Source: Phytopythium helicoides
Lineage: Eukaryota > Oomycota > Peronosporomycetes > Pythiales > Pythiaceae
DNA length: 64,000 nt
Direction: 5' to 3'
Assembly (NCBI GenBank): GCA_024867545.1
Contig: JANFNE010000041.1
Span: 310,001-374,000, forward strand
The notes under the pieces were generated by a model. That model did not search any database. It was not told the origin of the DNA and was given only the letters and a program-made list of their open reading frames with translations. Of the stretch, positions 22,968-33,978 are shown in pieces (position 1 is the stretch's first letter; every line of letters begins with the position of its first letter). A program made the translations under genes and the position numbers.

Positions 22968-24877
22968 ATGGTGTCGGCCTCTCCGCGACGTCTGTGGGGC
23001 GTCTCCCTCGCACTGGCGCTCTTGGCGTCCTCTGCTGTCCACGCGCGGATCTTCCCTTCGCCTCAGTTCCCGTGGCGAGCAGCCATGCGTCTCCATGAGA
23101 GCGATGACCTTCAGGAGCAGATCGATGCCTACACTCGAGCAGGCTCGTTCCCCAAAAGCGGGAGAACACTGGAGGACAAGATACGCGAGGCCAATGCCTT
23201 CCTGGACCGAGAGCTCGCTAAGCCAGAGCAGCGCGGCGTTGGTACCAGCGTCGCCATCGTCTACGAAGATCAAGTGGTGCTCAGTCAAGGCTATGGTCTG
23301 CGCAAGGTGATATGCATTGCTCTCCATTTGAGGTTATCGATGGTTGTGAGGGAAAAAAAAAAAAAAAACTGACAGTCGCACCTCGCACTTGCATTGAGCA
23401 GGGAGACGACCCAACCAGTGCTGTCGACTCTTCAACGCTGTTCCAGATTGGGTCAGTCTCGAAGACCTTCATCAGCCTTGGGCTCGCCATCCTGGTTCGT
23501 AGTGGTGCCATCACATCTTCTAGCTGCATGGTCTCGCTCATTGGCATTACGTTTTGGGGGTAGGTGGAGGAAGGCAAGATCAAGTGGACGGATCCCGTGA
23601 AGCAGCACTTGCCATCATTCGCGCTCTTTGACAAGTACGCCGAGAAGTACGCGACAATTGGCGATCTGTGCGCGATGAACTCGGGGCTCGGTGAGCTTCC
23701 AGACATGGGTCTCGTGTTTGGACTGTATCCAACAGACGAAGCACTGGTGGATGCGCTTGTGTTCATGGAGCCTGAGCACACGCTGCGCGGTGGACACGAG
23801 TACTCGAACTCGAACTTTGCCATCCTTGGACAAGTGATCAAGTCAGTGACTGGCCAACAATGGGACGAGTTTCTTCAGCAGCGTGTGTGGGGGCCACTTG
23901 GGATGACGCGAACATTCGCAGCTGCGTCTGATGTTCCAGATGATCAAGATGTATCATTCGGCCACTTTTTCTGCGGTGGGAAGATGCTTGGACCGTATAG
24001 CCTTGTGGAGGACGAAGAAGCACAACTCATCGCCAACAGCAAGGGTGGGAAGATTGCAGCAGGATCAGTCTTGTCGAGCTCGGACGACTTGGCAACGCTG
24101 CTGCGCGTCATTCTCAACAAGGGACAGGTCGATGGGTTTTCTCTTTTCAACTCGACCCGCACCATCTCGGAAATGGTGACTGGCAAGTATGCCGTAAACC
24201 AGGAGTTCCAAGATGAGTTCGCCATCGAGGGTCATCAGTATAATCCTGACGGCAACTCTCTTGCCTCAGGCTACGGATTTGACTATGTCGGTCACGCTCA
24301 ATGGGGACACGCGTACTTCGACAAGAGTGGAGACACAACTGTCCACGTTACGCGGACAGGTTTTGCTCCAGATGCGAAGCTCGGTGTTGCCATCGTTAGC
24401 AACACACAAACACCAGCTGGCCACTTATCATACCCGCTAGACCACATCCGGTCCTACCTAATGGGCATCTTCCTCGATGTTCCAAGTGAAATTCTCGAGT
24501 TTAGCTACGCCAAGTGGAGACGCAACGATCAGCTTGTGCCGATCCTGGATGGAATTCCAGCTTGTGGACTACGGTTTTGGGAAAATCCTTCCTTTATTGC
24601 ACTTACTTCGGATGAAGCTGCAGCACTCGAAGGGCAATACGTCGCACAATCCTCTTCCGCTTTTTTTACGTCGCTACAGATCCATCGACATGGAGGCCAT
24701 CACCTCGTGCTCGAATACGGAGTGTTATCTGCCAGCCTGGAGCTATTCACAACCATTGAAGACGGCTCACGCGTCTTCGTGTGGACATACGCACCCAACC
24801 CACTGCCCTTCGTCATCACTCAGAATGATCACGGCAAATTCGACGTGGATTTTGGCGTTGTGTTCCGACAGCAGTAA
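22968..24877 (+). CDS. Secreted serine hydrolase of the beta-lactamase (class C/LACTB-like) family
   Basis: Three exons (22968-23306, 23402-23494, 23564-24877) encode 581 residues. The first 26 residues form a signal peptide (basic start, then LWGVSLALALLASSAVHA), so export is likely. The catalytic S-x-x-K motif is SVSK in the second exon, after LFQIG, and the second motif Y-x-N is YSN in GHEYSNSNFAILG. GPLGMTRTF and GYGFDYVGHAQWGHAYF are further family marks; the third motif region reads FDKSGD. About 150 residues follow the catalytic domain and look like a beta-rich lipocalin-type C-terminal domain seen in related esterases. Such proteins in eukaryotes act as peptidases or esterases, and antibiotic hydrolysis should not be assumed. 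The first intron contains a 16-base A run. Confidence 0.88.
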
Positions 24878-24922
24878 GGACAGAAGGAGGTTTGTTTGTT
24901 GAAAACATTAGCTTTCATTGGA

Positions 24923-27602
24923 TCAATACTTGAAGAAGCTACAGTAATTCCCGCACATTCTGCAGAGCATACCCGCGGAACTTGAGCTTGAACCCGCCGC
25001 CGTCTCGGCTTCATTTGACAAGTAGAACGGCGCTACACCATTCGAGAACTTTAGTTCATTTGCGAGAGCACCGCAGCCCATGCATTTCCATGTGTCCATC
25101 GATTCAATCACTCGGAAGGACACAAAGCACCTGTCTTGAGCGTGGCCAGACACGCACACTGGCTCAAACTCAGCAAATGGCACTGATGCTTGACAGATGA
25201 AGCACGATTCACGAGCAGGAGGAGTTGGAGGTGTTGGTGTTATCTCTTCTGGTTCCACGCCGGTCGATGGACTATGCTTTGTGCTTGAACGAGCATACTC
25301 TGCCCACTTCGCTTGGGTTTCATCCGACTCCAGTTCTGTATACACTGTTGAGATAAGCTTGGCAGTTACATCGGTCATCGGAAGGGGTTGGACGGAGAGA
25401 ATATCTGCCATCACCAACGCGCTTGTTCGGTCCACCTCCGAGTCTGCAAGGAACTGACCTAGCGATGCAGAGTCGCTCTCACCATGCAGACGCAAGAGGT
25501 CATTCAGACACCGTTGTGCCCAGTACACCACGACTTCGCGACGAACTTGGGTGAGCAGTTCAGTATGCTCAGAGGCATGAATGGGCATTGGTTCAATGCT
25601 TGAGAGCAACAGGAATGCTGCTTGGAGGAAGATCGGCGATGAGTTATGGTCGCTGTTTGCCTTACGATGATATTCTCGTAATGCCAGAGTCAGAGAGAGA
25701 TAGACCGGTTTCTTGATGGCAGCTACAGACTCGACGCCGGCAATCGGCAAAGAGTCCTCCTCACTGTCGCCATGATCGAGCGGCGCAGAACTTGTTAGCT
25801 TACTTAGAAGAGTAGGGAGCGCACCTTCAGTAGATTCTTGAAGTGCCTGGAGTGCAGCATTTTCTCGGTGACAATACCATACTACGTCGATGAACGAGCT
25901 GGAGGATCCTCTATCTTCTAGGACGCGGCAAATGTTATCGACAAACTCTTGCTGAGGCCGTTGCATCCACGGAGAAGGTAGATACTCTAACGAACTGGAC
26001 ACGCGACTGTATGAAATATCTGCCTGCGATTTGCGATTCGGGCGTGCTGCCGGCGGGATGACGTAGACGCAAGCGACTTGTGCAGAGCTTGGCGACATTG
26101 CGACGCCGAATATAGGATATTTCCCGCCATTGTTACTTAGAGAGTGGTAGGCTTCAATGCTTGAACGGACGGATCCATCGCCTCTATCTCCAGGTGTTGC
26201 GTTCGACAACGTCTTGGCTCCAGTTGCTTTGTTCCACACACTAATTGCACCGTCAACACCACAAGTGATGACTGATTCACCAAAGTGGTCGATTGCTAGC
26301 CCTGTGATGTTGCCTTCGTGCGCCTTCCATTTACATGTGAGCGAGGGCCGCTTCTTTTTGCAATTCCATACTGAAATCGTCGAGCCAGATGCAACGACGA
26401 GATCATTTGACTTCGAGTCAGAAAACATGGATGGGAAACCGAGGCAGAGTCCAAAGACTGGTTGAGAGTGTGGAGCGAGCAGGACACGAGTCGGTGGAAG
26501 CGCAGTCTTTCCACCACCATCGAAACCGGGCCGGATGCGTACTGGAACGGTGCAGAGCAAAATGTTGCCATCAGACGTACCAAGAGCTAGCTCAATGTCC
26601 TTGGTCGGCGCTGTTTGGTTGAAGTGCATTTGCTGCCACGCGCTTGTTGTCACCCACCCGTATCGTTCCGTGTCCATCCACACAATCGGAGCGGGGGACA
26701 AGAGCGTTCTTCTATCGTGTGCAAACGCATCCACTTGAAACGCAGGCAGCGGGTATGCCCACACCGTGCATATCTTCCGACCAGCAAGTGCGATCAACGA
26801 AGTGAGTTCTCGTGATTCAGGTTCCAGCACGAACGGAGACCACGCTGTTGTGAGTGTTCCCACCATCGCACATCTGTGTGCGTACTCCTTCATTGGGCTG
26901 GCACTGTCGTCCGCTCTCCGGCGCTTCTTGCTCTTGCCTGTGGGTGTTGACGCCTCCGGTTCTTCTTCGTGGTGGTAGGGCGAAAAGTACTTGTTTGCGT
27001 CCAAAAAATCGGCGAGATTCTCTGAGAAAACCGCGACCTGCTTCCAGCTCATGTGGAAACTCGAGGCGAAGTGCAGGCTGACTCGCGCAGACGCCGAGAG
27101 CGCGAGGATGGCGCAGGACGCGTTGGGTCCCGAGCCGCGCGGGCCCCACGTCGCGCTGAGCAGCGCGCGGCCGTCGCTCTTTGACAGCGACAGCTCCTTG
27201 GGGTTGTGCTGGTGCCGATTGGTCTCGTTGAGCACCAGGTGGGAAGTGCATCCCGAGGGCACTTGGTCAGCCGCCTGCCGCGTTCCAAAAGCCAACCGTC
27301 AGCACAAAAAGCGGCGGCACCACGAGCAGGGAGACCCAACGCACCTCACGCTGCGGCAGCGGGACCGGCACGCGCTCGCCCTCCGTGGTCTCGGGCAGGA
27401 AGACAAAGCTCTTGGAGACGGCGGGGCTCTGCTGCAAAAACATCTCGAGCTCGCGGCTGCGGAAGGTCGCGATGAGCACGCTCGCGTCCGACACGACGGC
27501 CAGCCGCCCGTCCTCCGACCAGCTGGCGCACCCGGGCACCAGCGCGCTGCCTGGGATGCGCTCGCGCTCGCCCGCCGAGCGCCACGCAGCGCCTGTCTCC
27601 AT
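24923..27602 (-). CDS. Transcription factor IIIC 90 kDa-type subunit (GTF3C4-like)
   Basis: Two exons (27345-27602 and 24923-27274), joined by a 70 bp intron with a GTGCTGACG branch-like site, give 869 residues. The first half contains WD40-like beta blades, for example WKAHEGNITGLAIDHFGES followed by CGVDGAISVWNKATG. The C terminus is a cysteine-rich domain: CFICQ, then CVSGHAQDRCFVSF, WKCMGCGA, and CRMCGNYC at the very end. A WD-like N-terminal part plus this Cys-rich tail is the architecture of the TFIIIC delta/90 kDa subunit, which helps recruit RNA polymerase III to tRNA and 5S genes. The first exon was set by the ATG at 27602, since the frame further upstream starts with GTG. Its 3' end is 46 bp from the convergent hydrolase gene. 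Confidence 0.78.
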
Positions 27603-27713
27603 GGCGAGTGGCGAGGTGGTGGTGGCCTGGAAACGGAGCGGCACTGTAGAAGGATCCTCGTCTTAGTGACGTTGAACTCGAAGGCAACTTTTTGACGCGC
27701 ATTCTCGCGACGG

Positions 27714-29564
27714 CTACCGGCGGGCGAACACGAAGCGGCAGACGCCTGCGGGCTGCGAAGGACGAGGCTGAGGAGGCTCCTGTGGCGTCTGACTGGGCTC
27801 GGACAGCTCCTGCAGCATGCGGCGGAGCGCGAGCGTGACCGACGGGTCGCACTGCTTCTCGCGCGACAGCTGGATCACTCGCTGCAGCGCCACCACGTCG
27901 TCCACTTGGGGCGGGACGGCTACTCGCTGGCTTGTATCCGACCAGGCGAGCAGCTCCGCGTGAGTGAGCGCACTTGCGCTGCTCTCTTGAACGGGCGGCT
28001 GTGGCCATGGAACGGATTCCGGTGGTAGCTGCGCGTGCGTCGCTTGCTGGAGATGGAGCTGCGCCGGGTGTTGCTGCAGCGTCGGGGTCTGTTGCTGGTT
28101 CGTGGCCGGCGTAGGCTCCATGTTCTCGCTCTCCGCTAAGCGCCGAGCTGCCTCCTCTACCTCGGAGGGATCGGCACTCGCTCCAATCCCGTGGGTCGCG
28201 TGCAGACCGGAGTCGGCATAGTCCTCGTCGGTTAATTCCTCGTCCTCCGCTTCTTCATTGGGGGACGATATCAACTGATCCACTGGAACAGAGCTCGGCA
28301 GCTTCAATCGAGTGGCAAGAACTTGGAGTTGCGCATCGATGGTTTCATTGGCTTGTAAAGCCGAATCCGAAATGCCTCTTCGCAGAAGCACCGAGGCGTC
28401 TGAAGGCAATACAGAGGCTTCCATGAACGCCAGCACGAAGGGAAACAGGCTCAAGTTTTGCCATGCCCTCGCAATCCACTCGACAGCTTTGGTGGTGCTT
28501 ACATCATAGATGTCTGCGCGGTCTTCGTCCCGACAATCCAAGGCGTAGTGCAAGAACGCTCGCCGGTAGTGGCGCTTCAGAGCTGCAGCGATACCCGCGC
28601 GCAGTGGATCTCGCACTTCTTGCAGCGTTCCGTGTGGGATAACTCTCATTGTCACGTTGGTTAGGCTGATCGTCAGCATCGGCGATACGGCGATAGCGTC
28701 GACAAATAACAAGATGTGGCGGTCGGCAACGCGCATCTTCCAGTCGAGCGCCAGCAGCCAATCTCGCACAAGCAGCGGGGACAGCCACGCCCGCCGATTC
28801 CACGCATACTGCACCAGTTGTGCCAATTCCTGCGGCAGCTTGTCCGTGTCGAGAGGCTCCTGTCCGACGACGAGCGGGTTGACTCGCTCGCTGCCGTCGC
28901 TATTGACGCACAGCAGCAGCGTGAGCCGCTTGTCTGCTGCAGCCCCCGGTCTCCAGTCAGGAACGACACAGGCTTGATGAAGCCAGAAGACATTCGCTGG
29001 CGCGACGCCCTGGATGGCCTCGTGCACGTCATCGACGGACTTGACCTCGGTCGCCGCCTCCGCGGCGTCGCCTGCGCCGTCTTGGGCCCTCCTGGAGCCC
29101 CGCGAGAATCCGTGGCGGTTGAGGAACGAGTGCATCCATCCGTTGGAGAACTGCGGCGCGTCCTTGGGCTCGTCCGGCGCTCGCGCAGCCAGCAGCGCGT
29201 AGAAGCCGCGCGCCTTGGCGCGGACGAGCTCTCCGGGCAGCTTGAGCCCTCGCGCGCGCGCGTGCAGGAACCAGTTGGCGAGCGCGGCGTCCACGGCCGG
29301 GTGCTTGACGGTGCGCGCCTTCTTGAGCGCGAGCTCCTCGCCCGCCATGAGCTCGAACTGCTGCCGCCGCTTGAGCAGGAAGGAGATGGTGGCCTGCGAC
29401 GGCGCGCGGCCCAGCCGGAAGCGCCGCGCCGCCCACTGCGCCAGCTGCGCCTGCGTCGTCTTGGGGTGCTGCCGCTCGTACAGACAGATGAGCCGCTTCT
29501 GCTCGTGCGTCAGGTTGCCGCCGCGCGCGCGCGGGCCGCGCTCGGGCTCGCCGGCCGTCGCCAT
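27714..29564 (-). CDS. Domesticated CENP-B/Tigger-type (pogo superfamily) transposase-derived protein
   Basis: The first in-frame ATG (29564) gives 616 residues without introns. Residues 18-65 form a CENP-B/psq-type helix-turn-helix (NLTHEQKRLICLYERQHP, then APSQATISFLLKRR). Residues 83-150 match the second, Tc5/CENPB DNA-binding domain (VDAALANWFLHARARGLKLP, ending FSNGWMHSFLNRHGFS). Residues 212-345 match the DDE_1 fold (RLTLLLCVNSDGSERVNPLV, ILLFVDA, ALKRHYRRAFLHY). The usual first catalytic motif, which contains DETG, is replaced by FWLHQACV; the second aspartate survives (D289) but lacks the following asparagine; the third is displaced in LQEVRDPL. So strand-transfer activity is unlikely while DNA binding is probably kept. 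The Gln/Pro-rich tail is long. No terminal repeats flank the gene. Intact frame plus catalytic loss implies host use, as in CENP-B and Jerky. Confidence 0.85.
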   Translation of the reverse strand: MATAGEPERGPRARGGNLTHEQKRLICLYERQHPKTTQAQLAQWAARRFRLGRAPSQATISFLLKRRQQFELMAGEELALKKARTVKHPAVDAALANWFLHARARGLKLPGELVRAKARGFYALLAARAPDEPKDAPQFSNGWMHSFLNRHGFSRGSRRAQDGAGDAAEAATEVKSVDDVHEAIQGVAPANVFWLHQACVVPDWRPGAAADKRLTLLLCVNSDGSERVNPLVVGQEPLDTDKLPQELAQLVQYAWNRRAWLSPLLVRDWLLALDWKMRVADRHILLFVDAIAVSPMLTISLTNVTMRVIPHGTLQEVRDPLRAGIAAALKRHYRRAFLHYALDCRDEDRADIYDVSTTKAVEWIARAWQNLSLFPFVLAFMEASVLPSDASVLLRRGISDSALQANETIDAQLQVLATRLKLPSSVPVDQLISSPNEEAEDEELTDEDYADSGLHATHGIGASADPSEVEEAARRLAESENMEPTPATNQQQTPTLQQHPAQLHLQQATHAQLPPESVPWPQPPVQESSASALTHAELLAWSDTSQRVAVPPQVDDVVALQRVIQLSREKQCDPSVTLALRRMLQELSEPSQTPQEPPQPRPSQPAGVCRFVFARR

Positions 29565-29753
29565 GGCGGAGGCGGGCGTATCGGATTCGACGGGGGGCAA
29601 GCGGCGCGCTACGTTGCAAATGGGCAAAGGCAGGGAAGGGGGAAAATGTCAAACGGCACCACTTGATGAGACCGACCGTCGAGGTCCATGTGAACATGTG
29701 AACAGCACTCCCCTCGTCTCCTGTCGACAAGCTAATCGATGGCTACGCGACGG

Positions 29754-30315
29754 CTACGGATGCGAGGAGCTCCTGGCCGGCAGCGGGCGTCGCTTGGACC
29801 GGGAGGCCCTCGCTGCCCTCGCCGTGCTAGGAAGCGATGCTGCGTTTGCTCTCGCCACGCCGTCGTCCTCGATCTGGCTGCAGATCTCCACGTGCGCGAA
29901 GCTCCCGCCTGCTTGGATTTCGTGGTAGAACGCAGCGTCACCGGCGTCTGTGCAGCTGGCGAGGACTCGGTCCCAGTCCTGGTCGTCCAGGAACACCGTG
30001 TGTGCCGCGGCGTCGTAGCGGGCTCGCGGCATCTGCAGGAGCACTCGAAAGAGCTTGTACTGGTGCATCAACTCGTTGAACTTGCGTCGGCACTCCCCCG
30101 CTGTTGCAGTCGCCGATTCACGCGTTAACCAGCCGCCCCAACGAGGCGTGCAGCCCGTCACGCTCCATCGTACCGGTGAGTCGGGTGGCCTCTCCACCTT
30201 GCGCTCTAATCGTCTCGGTGATCCGCTCCCACTCCGAGTCGGAGTTGTCGTCGCCCTCGTGCTGCTGCGCGTCCTGCCGTGCGTCCTGGAGGGTGCTGCC
30301 GTAGAAGCCGACCAT
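29754..30315 (-). CDS. Small Myb/SANT-like DNA-binding protein
   Basis: Two exons (30174-30315 and 29754-30100), joined by a 73 bp intron, encode 162 residues in frame. The joined protein reads SEWERITETIRAQGG, then GECRRKFNELMHQYKLFRVL, then RYDAAAHTVFLDDQDWDRVL. This pattern of Trp-x3-Ile, Cys-Arg-x-Lys-Phe-x2-Leu, and a late Asp-x2-Trp is that of Myb/SANT-like domains found in Harbinger-related and plant/oomycete regulators. The C-terminal 40 residues are Arg/Ser-rich. The first helix of the domain is short, so an extra upstream exon may be missing; no in-frame ATG exists between 30315 and 30483. It lies 190 bp upstream of, and on the same strand as, the transposase-derived gene. Confidence 0.6.
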
Positions 30316-32308
30316 CTCGGTCGGTGAAGATTTCTCACTTGTCAAACTCCGCGTTGCACGTTGAAGAAAACGTTTTCTCCGACAATAGGTACTGTTTATC
30401 GGACACTTCAAACGACGACTTGTTGCTGTCTCAAGGCGGCTGGAGGAGGCTTGACAGCGAGCCCTGCGTGCGAGGTCATCCAACCACCTCCGCCTGGGGC
30501 TCGGGAGGTCAACTAGCCGAAACCACCTCCCTTTGAAAGCTGTCGTGATAAATCAGCGAGAATGCCCACGGCTTATCGCACGGTCGCGCTGGGCATGGGT
30601 GGGCCAACTAAACGCGCATGGTGATGCCCCTAGCCTGCTCGTGGACTCGCGAGAGGGGTCAAGTGCACACCCAGCATGGGTTTGGATCCGGGCTATTTAC
30701 TTCTATTGGCTCTTGGAGTGTTACGTCGTGTTAAGTCTAAGTGCTCCCATGTGCTGCTCAGCTTGACCACCAATTTGGAGGGCATGACGTCACGTTGAGC
30801 TTCATGCACGTACCTTAACACGTGGGTCACGCCGACATGGACTCTAAGCACATCTTTCAAATCACGCCACTCGTCTCACATTTTCACTCTGGCTGGCTCC
30901 TTGCCAGGCGTAAGCGATGAGCAACGATGGCTGGCGTGCTGGGCAGCGCTGCCACTTGACAAAGATCATGGATCGATTGACGCTGCTCACGAAGTTTTGC
31001 TCATCGTGTTGGTCACCCATCCTGTTCCTTCTTTCACCTCCGAAACACTCTTTCTCCGCAAGCGATTCTTCCGAATCGAGTCGAAGGAGTCAGTGAATAA
31101 CGCACAGGCACCGTGCCACAGGTTTCTACCAGACGCGCCACAACATAGCTGGCGTCGACTTCCCAACTCTATGTTCTACACTACTCACGCCTACGCCTAC
31201 CAGCAGCGATGAACCAAGCTGGCTGCGTGAATCATTATATTGCACTAGTTGGACGCCATGGCTCCAAAGCAGCAAGCTAGATTCCACGTGCGGGGACAAT
31301 TGTTCAGGATTTTGTAGAGGCACCGAAGATGGCCATGATTCCTCAACGCTGCCCTCGCGTAGCCCGCTACGGACTCACCCATGCCTCTACGGACACTCGT
31401 CGTAAAACTAGATCGCATTCGTTTGATGAGCATATGCACGAACGATCAACAGTAGAATGTGCCTGAGGGTGATCTCGTCGAGAACAAGCCAAACGTACTA
31501 CGACAAGCTTTGCTGAACATGCTTCGCGTGTGAATGAGATCAACTTTCACAGTCGGTAACTTGACAGTCTAAGTAGTATCCTCGGACTCGAATCAGCGAC
31601 AGCGCCAACTGCTCCATGAACCCCCGCAATAATTCGAGAGGGCCAGACCTCAGGCTTCCGGGTTATACTTGTACAGAGACCTGGATTATCGGCATCGTCA
31701 TCATTGCCATCAGCTGCGCCGGATCACTGGGTCCGCTTGAACCACGGCGGCATCCGGAAAACGTGCCGGCCAAGCCTAGTGGCTTCTGGACCATGCATCG
31801 TAGCCCTCCCTCAACGCACCATTGCAACATTGAAACATATCAGGAGAGCAAGCGGATCGGAAGCATGTGAAGCAGCACGACAAGGACTTGAAGCCACTCC
31901 ATCAATCGCAAATGCGTCAATCGAGAGAGAGACATGTACCCATCTCCGTACAGTGCCAGCTGGCCTAGGTGCGACGCTGCTGGAAAATTGCGATCTTTGA
32001 GGGATGCGCCACCCAGCCGAAGGCCTCTCCACCAGTCGTTTGCGATCCCACGGGGAGCCACCTGCTCTTCCCGTGCAAACCGGACACCACCTGAATGGCA
32101 GCTCCATGGCATGACCGCTGCCGGTTCCCTCGTGATCAGATGGAGTCTGGTGCTTTGCGGGAAGATGGGGAAGGGCGGAGGGACTCCCTCACGAGGGAGC
32201 GTCTCCTCGTTTGCAGACTTGAGATGGTGAGCGCGACCGAGCCTGCAGTTGACGCACTGTTGGCGCGAAACGCCCGCCTACTCACCCGCCGGCTCGGCAG
32301 TTCACATA

Positions 32309-32329
32309 ACGAACACACTGTGTGTTCGT
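32309..32329. repeat. Perfect 21 bp palindrome (10 bp arms, 1 base centre)
   Basis: The sequence ACGAACACAC-T-GTGTGTTCGT reads the same on both strands apart from the central base. Its size fits a dimeric transcription-factor site or a small hairpin. Confidence 0.8.
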
Positions 32330-33225
32330 GTGGCTGACGTCGATCGCCATAATAAACGGCTGCGGGCTTCTCGTCCTTGAGGATAAGGACTTGCAAGCGT
32401 GGGGTTGCGCAGCCTGAGACTACCCTCCAAGCGGTCGTGGGGACGCTTTACACCCGATCAGCGCGGCGAGTCGCGCGTTGCAATAGTTTCCCTCACACCG
32501 CGCTGACTCAGGAGACTCTCTTGCCACTCGCATGCTTCCATGGACAGATACCTCCTTTGCGCTCGAGGCAGGCAGCATGCCATGAGGTGGGCGTCGTTGT
32601 CAACTGAAGCTCGCATGAAGAAGTACTGCTCAGCTGCGCGACTTCGCCAGCACCATGGCGGCTCTCGTCCACCACCGGCATTACGAGCATCAAGACCCGA
32701 GGTGAGGCCGTCCTCTCTCTACTGTACCTCGCCACGCCACGGTTCGATTCCGCATCCCATCGGCGTCCGCTCGAGACTCGAAAGATCGCTGATTTTCCCG
32801 CGCCAGCGGCTCACTTTCAAACGCGAGAAACCTCCGCCTCGGCTTCAAGTCGATCATGTCAATCATGGCGGTCGTTTCCGCTGCTCGAAGGCTGTTGCCA
32901 ATGCGTTGGCTCGAGATGAAGTTGAATAAAGGGGTCTCCGCCAATTTAGCGCCGCCAAGCAGCATTTTGCTGTTGACATTGGCGCGCCATGCGTGACGCG
33001 GGGGTTTGAACGGATACCGTAGAAGGGCGACGTTGAAGCTGTCGCCCATCTCCCTCCGCGGCGGTCGAAAGCCCCGCGAGCGTTTCTTTGCCCGCATACT
33101 GAGCGGGAGTCTTTTTGAGCGCCGCCAGCAGTTCACTTGGTTTCAGTATGTACAAGCTGTTCCGTTGCCGCCCGCTGATTGGCTGGAATTTAACCAAAGA
33201 GGATGGGCGTGTTCGGTACGTACGG

Positions 33226-33288
33226 TTTCGCGCGCCTTGCGCGGCGCTTGCTCGATCTGCCATAGTCCATCCAAGTCACGCGGGAAAA
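33226..33288. promoter_or_regulatory. E2F-like sites upstream of the small Cys-motif protein gene
   Basis: TTTCGCGCGCC (33226-33236) and CGCGGGAAAA (33279-33288) match the TTTSSCGC core in both orientations. Two further matches lie in the upstream island (32260-32270 and 32793-32804). Confidence 0.4.
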
Positions 33289-33486
33289 AAACGAAGAACA
33301 AGCGCGGGCATACTGGGGCGCAGTCAGTCCCCTCGTCGAAGCGCCCAAATCTTTTTTCGGCGCCTGGCGTTTGACTTGCGCTCAGTATGCGCGACTTCAA
33401 CCCGCGCCTTCCGCCGCCGCACCCAGGCGGCTCATTCGCGAACTGGCGGCGGCGCCCGCAGACCGCCGCGGCCCCCGCCCCCCGCC

Positions 33487-33978
33487 ATGCCGTCGGCGTC
33501 CCCGCGCTCGGCCGCCGACACGTCGGCGCACGACGCGCGCTTCCTGGACGGCGACTTCCCGTGGCGCCGCGCCGAGGGGCTGGGCGACGAGTCGCTGTCG
33601 CCGCGCTGCGCGGCCTCGGGCTGGACCGACGAGGCCGTCGACTTCGAGGCGCTCGCGTACATGGCGGCCACCGAGTACGACGAGTCGACGTTCGGGCTCA
33701 GCCGCCGCGCGTCCAGGGAGATGAGCGTCTCGGGCCTCCCGCTCGTGTGCAGCAACTGCGGCGTCAGCTTCTTCTCGCTGCAGATCACGGACGACCAGGT
33801 CGACTGCTACTGCTCGGGGGAGTGCAAGTGGAGCGTCATCATGTACCGAGAGATGGACCGCCGCCTGTGCGCGCTGCGCCCCAGAGCCCCCAGCGCCAGC
33901 GCCGGCAGCACCTACGACAGCTCCTGCTCCGCCAGCAGCTTCCACCCGTCCCTCGACGACGTTATCTCCTGTCGCTGA
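33487..33978 (+). CDS. Small protein with a compact five-cysteine motif
   Basis: From ATG at 33487 the frame gives 163 residues with very strong G/C third positions; the frame continues upstream but loses that codon pattern, so I take 33487 as start. Residues 84-110 read CSNCGVSFFSLQ, then DCYCSGECKWS, a C-x2-C-x16-C-x-C-x3-C arrangement followed by WSVIMYREM. This suggests a small treble-clef or MYM-like zinc-binding finger. The rest is acidic at the N terminus and Ser-rich at the C terminus. I do not recognise the family; the finger resembles short zinc-binding modules found in many oomycete proteins of unknown function. Confidence 0.72.
   Translation: MPSASPRSAADTSAHDARFLDGDFPWRRAEGLGDESLSPRCAASGWTDEAVDFEALAYMAATEYDESTFGLSRRASREMSVSGLPLVCSNCGVSFFSLQITDDQVDCYCSGECKWSVIMYREMDRRLCALRPRAPSASAGSTYDSSCSASSFHPSLDDVISCR

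Larger units (their letters stand above)
30316..33486. other. Gene-poor island of about 3.2 kb
   Basis: No frame here shows a domain, a steady G/C-ending codon pattern or consistent splice signals, unlike nearly all of the rest of the window. I found no tRNA, rRNA or clear transposon ends. It contains a 21 bp palindrome (32309-32329), several E2F-like sites towards its right end and one CCAAT box at about 33176-33182 (minus orientation) that probably belongs to the gene at 33487. Confidence 0.5.

Noticed and set aside
28716..29666. Plus-strand frame of 316 codons
   Set aside because: Antisense shadow of the transposase-derived gene; Arg/Gly/Leu-rich composition without a domain.
31568..31600. 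GGACTCGAATC as a reverse-strand tRNA signal
   Set aside because: The decamer is nearly self-complementary by chance; no cloverleaf can be drawn around it.
32741..32751. tRNA T-arm-like sequence GGTTCGATTCC
   Set aside because: The flanking bases pair for only three positions and no matching acceptor stem or anticodon arm lies upstream, so it is not a tRNA gene.
33115..33486. Upstream extension of the Cys-motif gene from ATG at about 33115
   Set aside because: Codon use changes sharply at 33487, and the upstream part holds CCAAT and E2F-like promoter elements.
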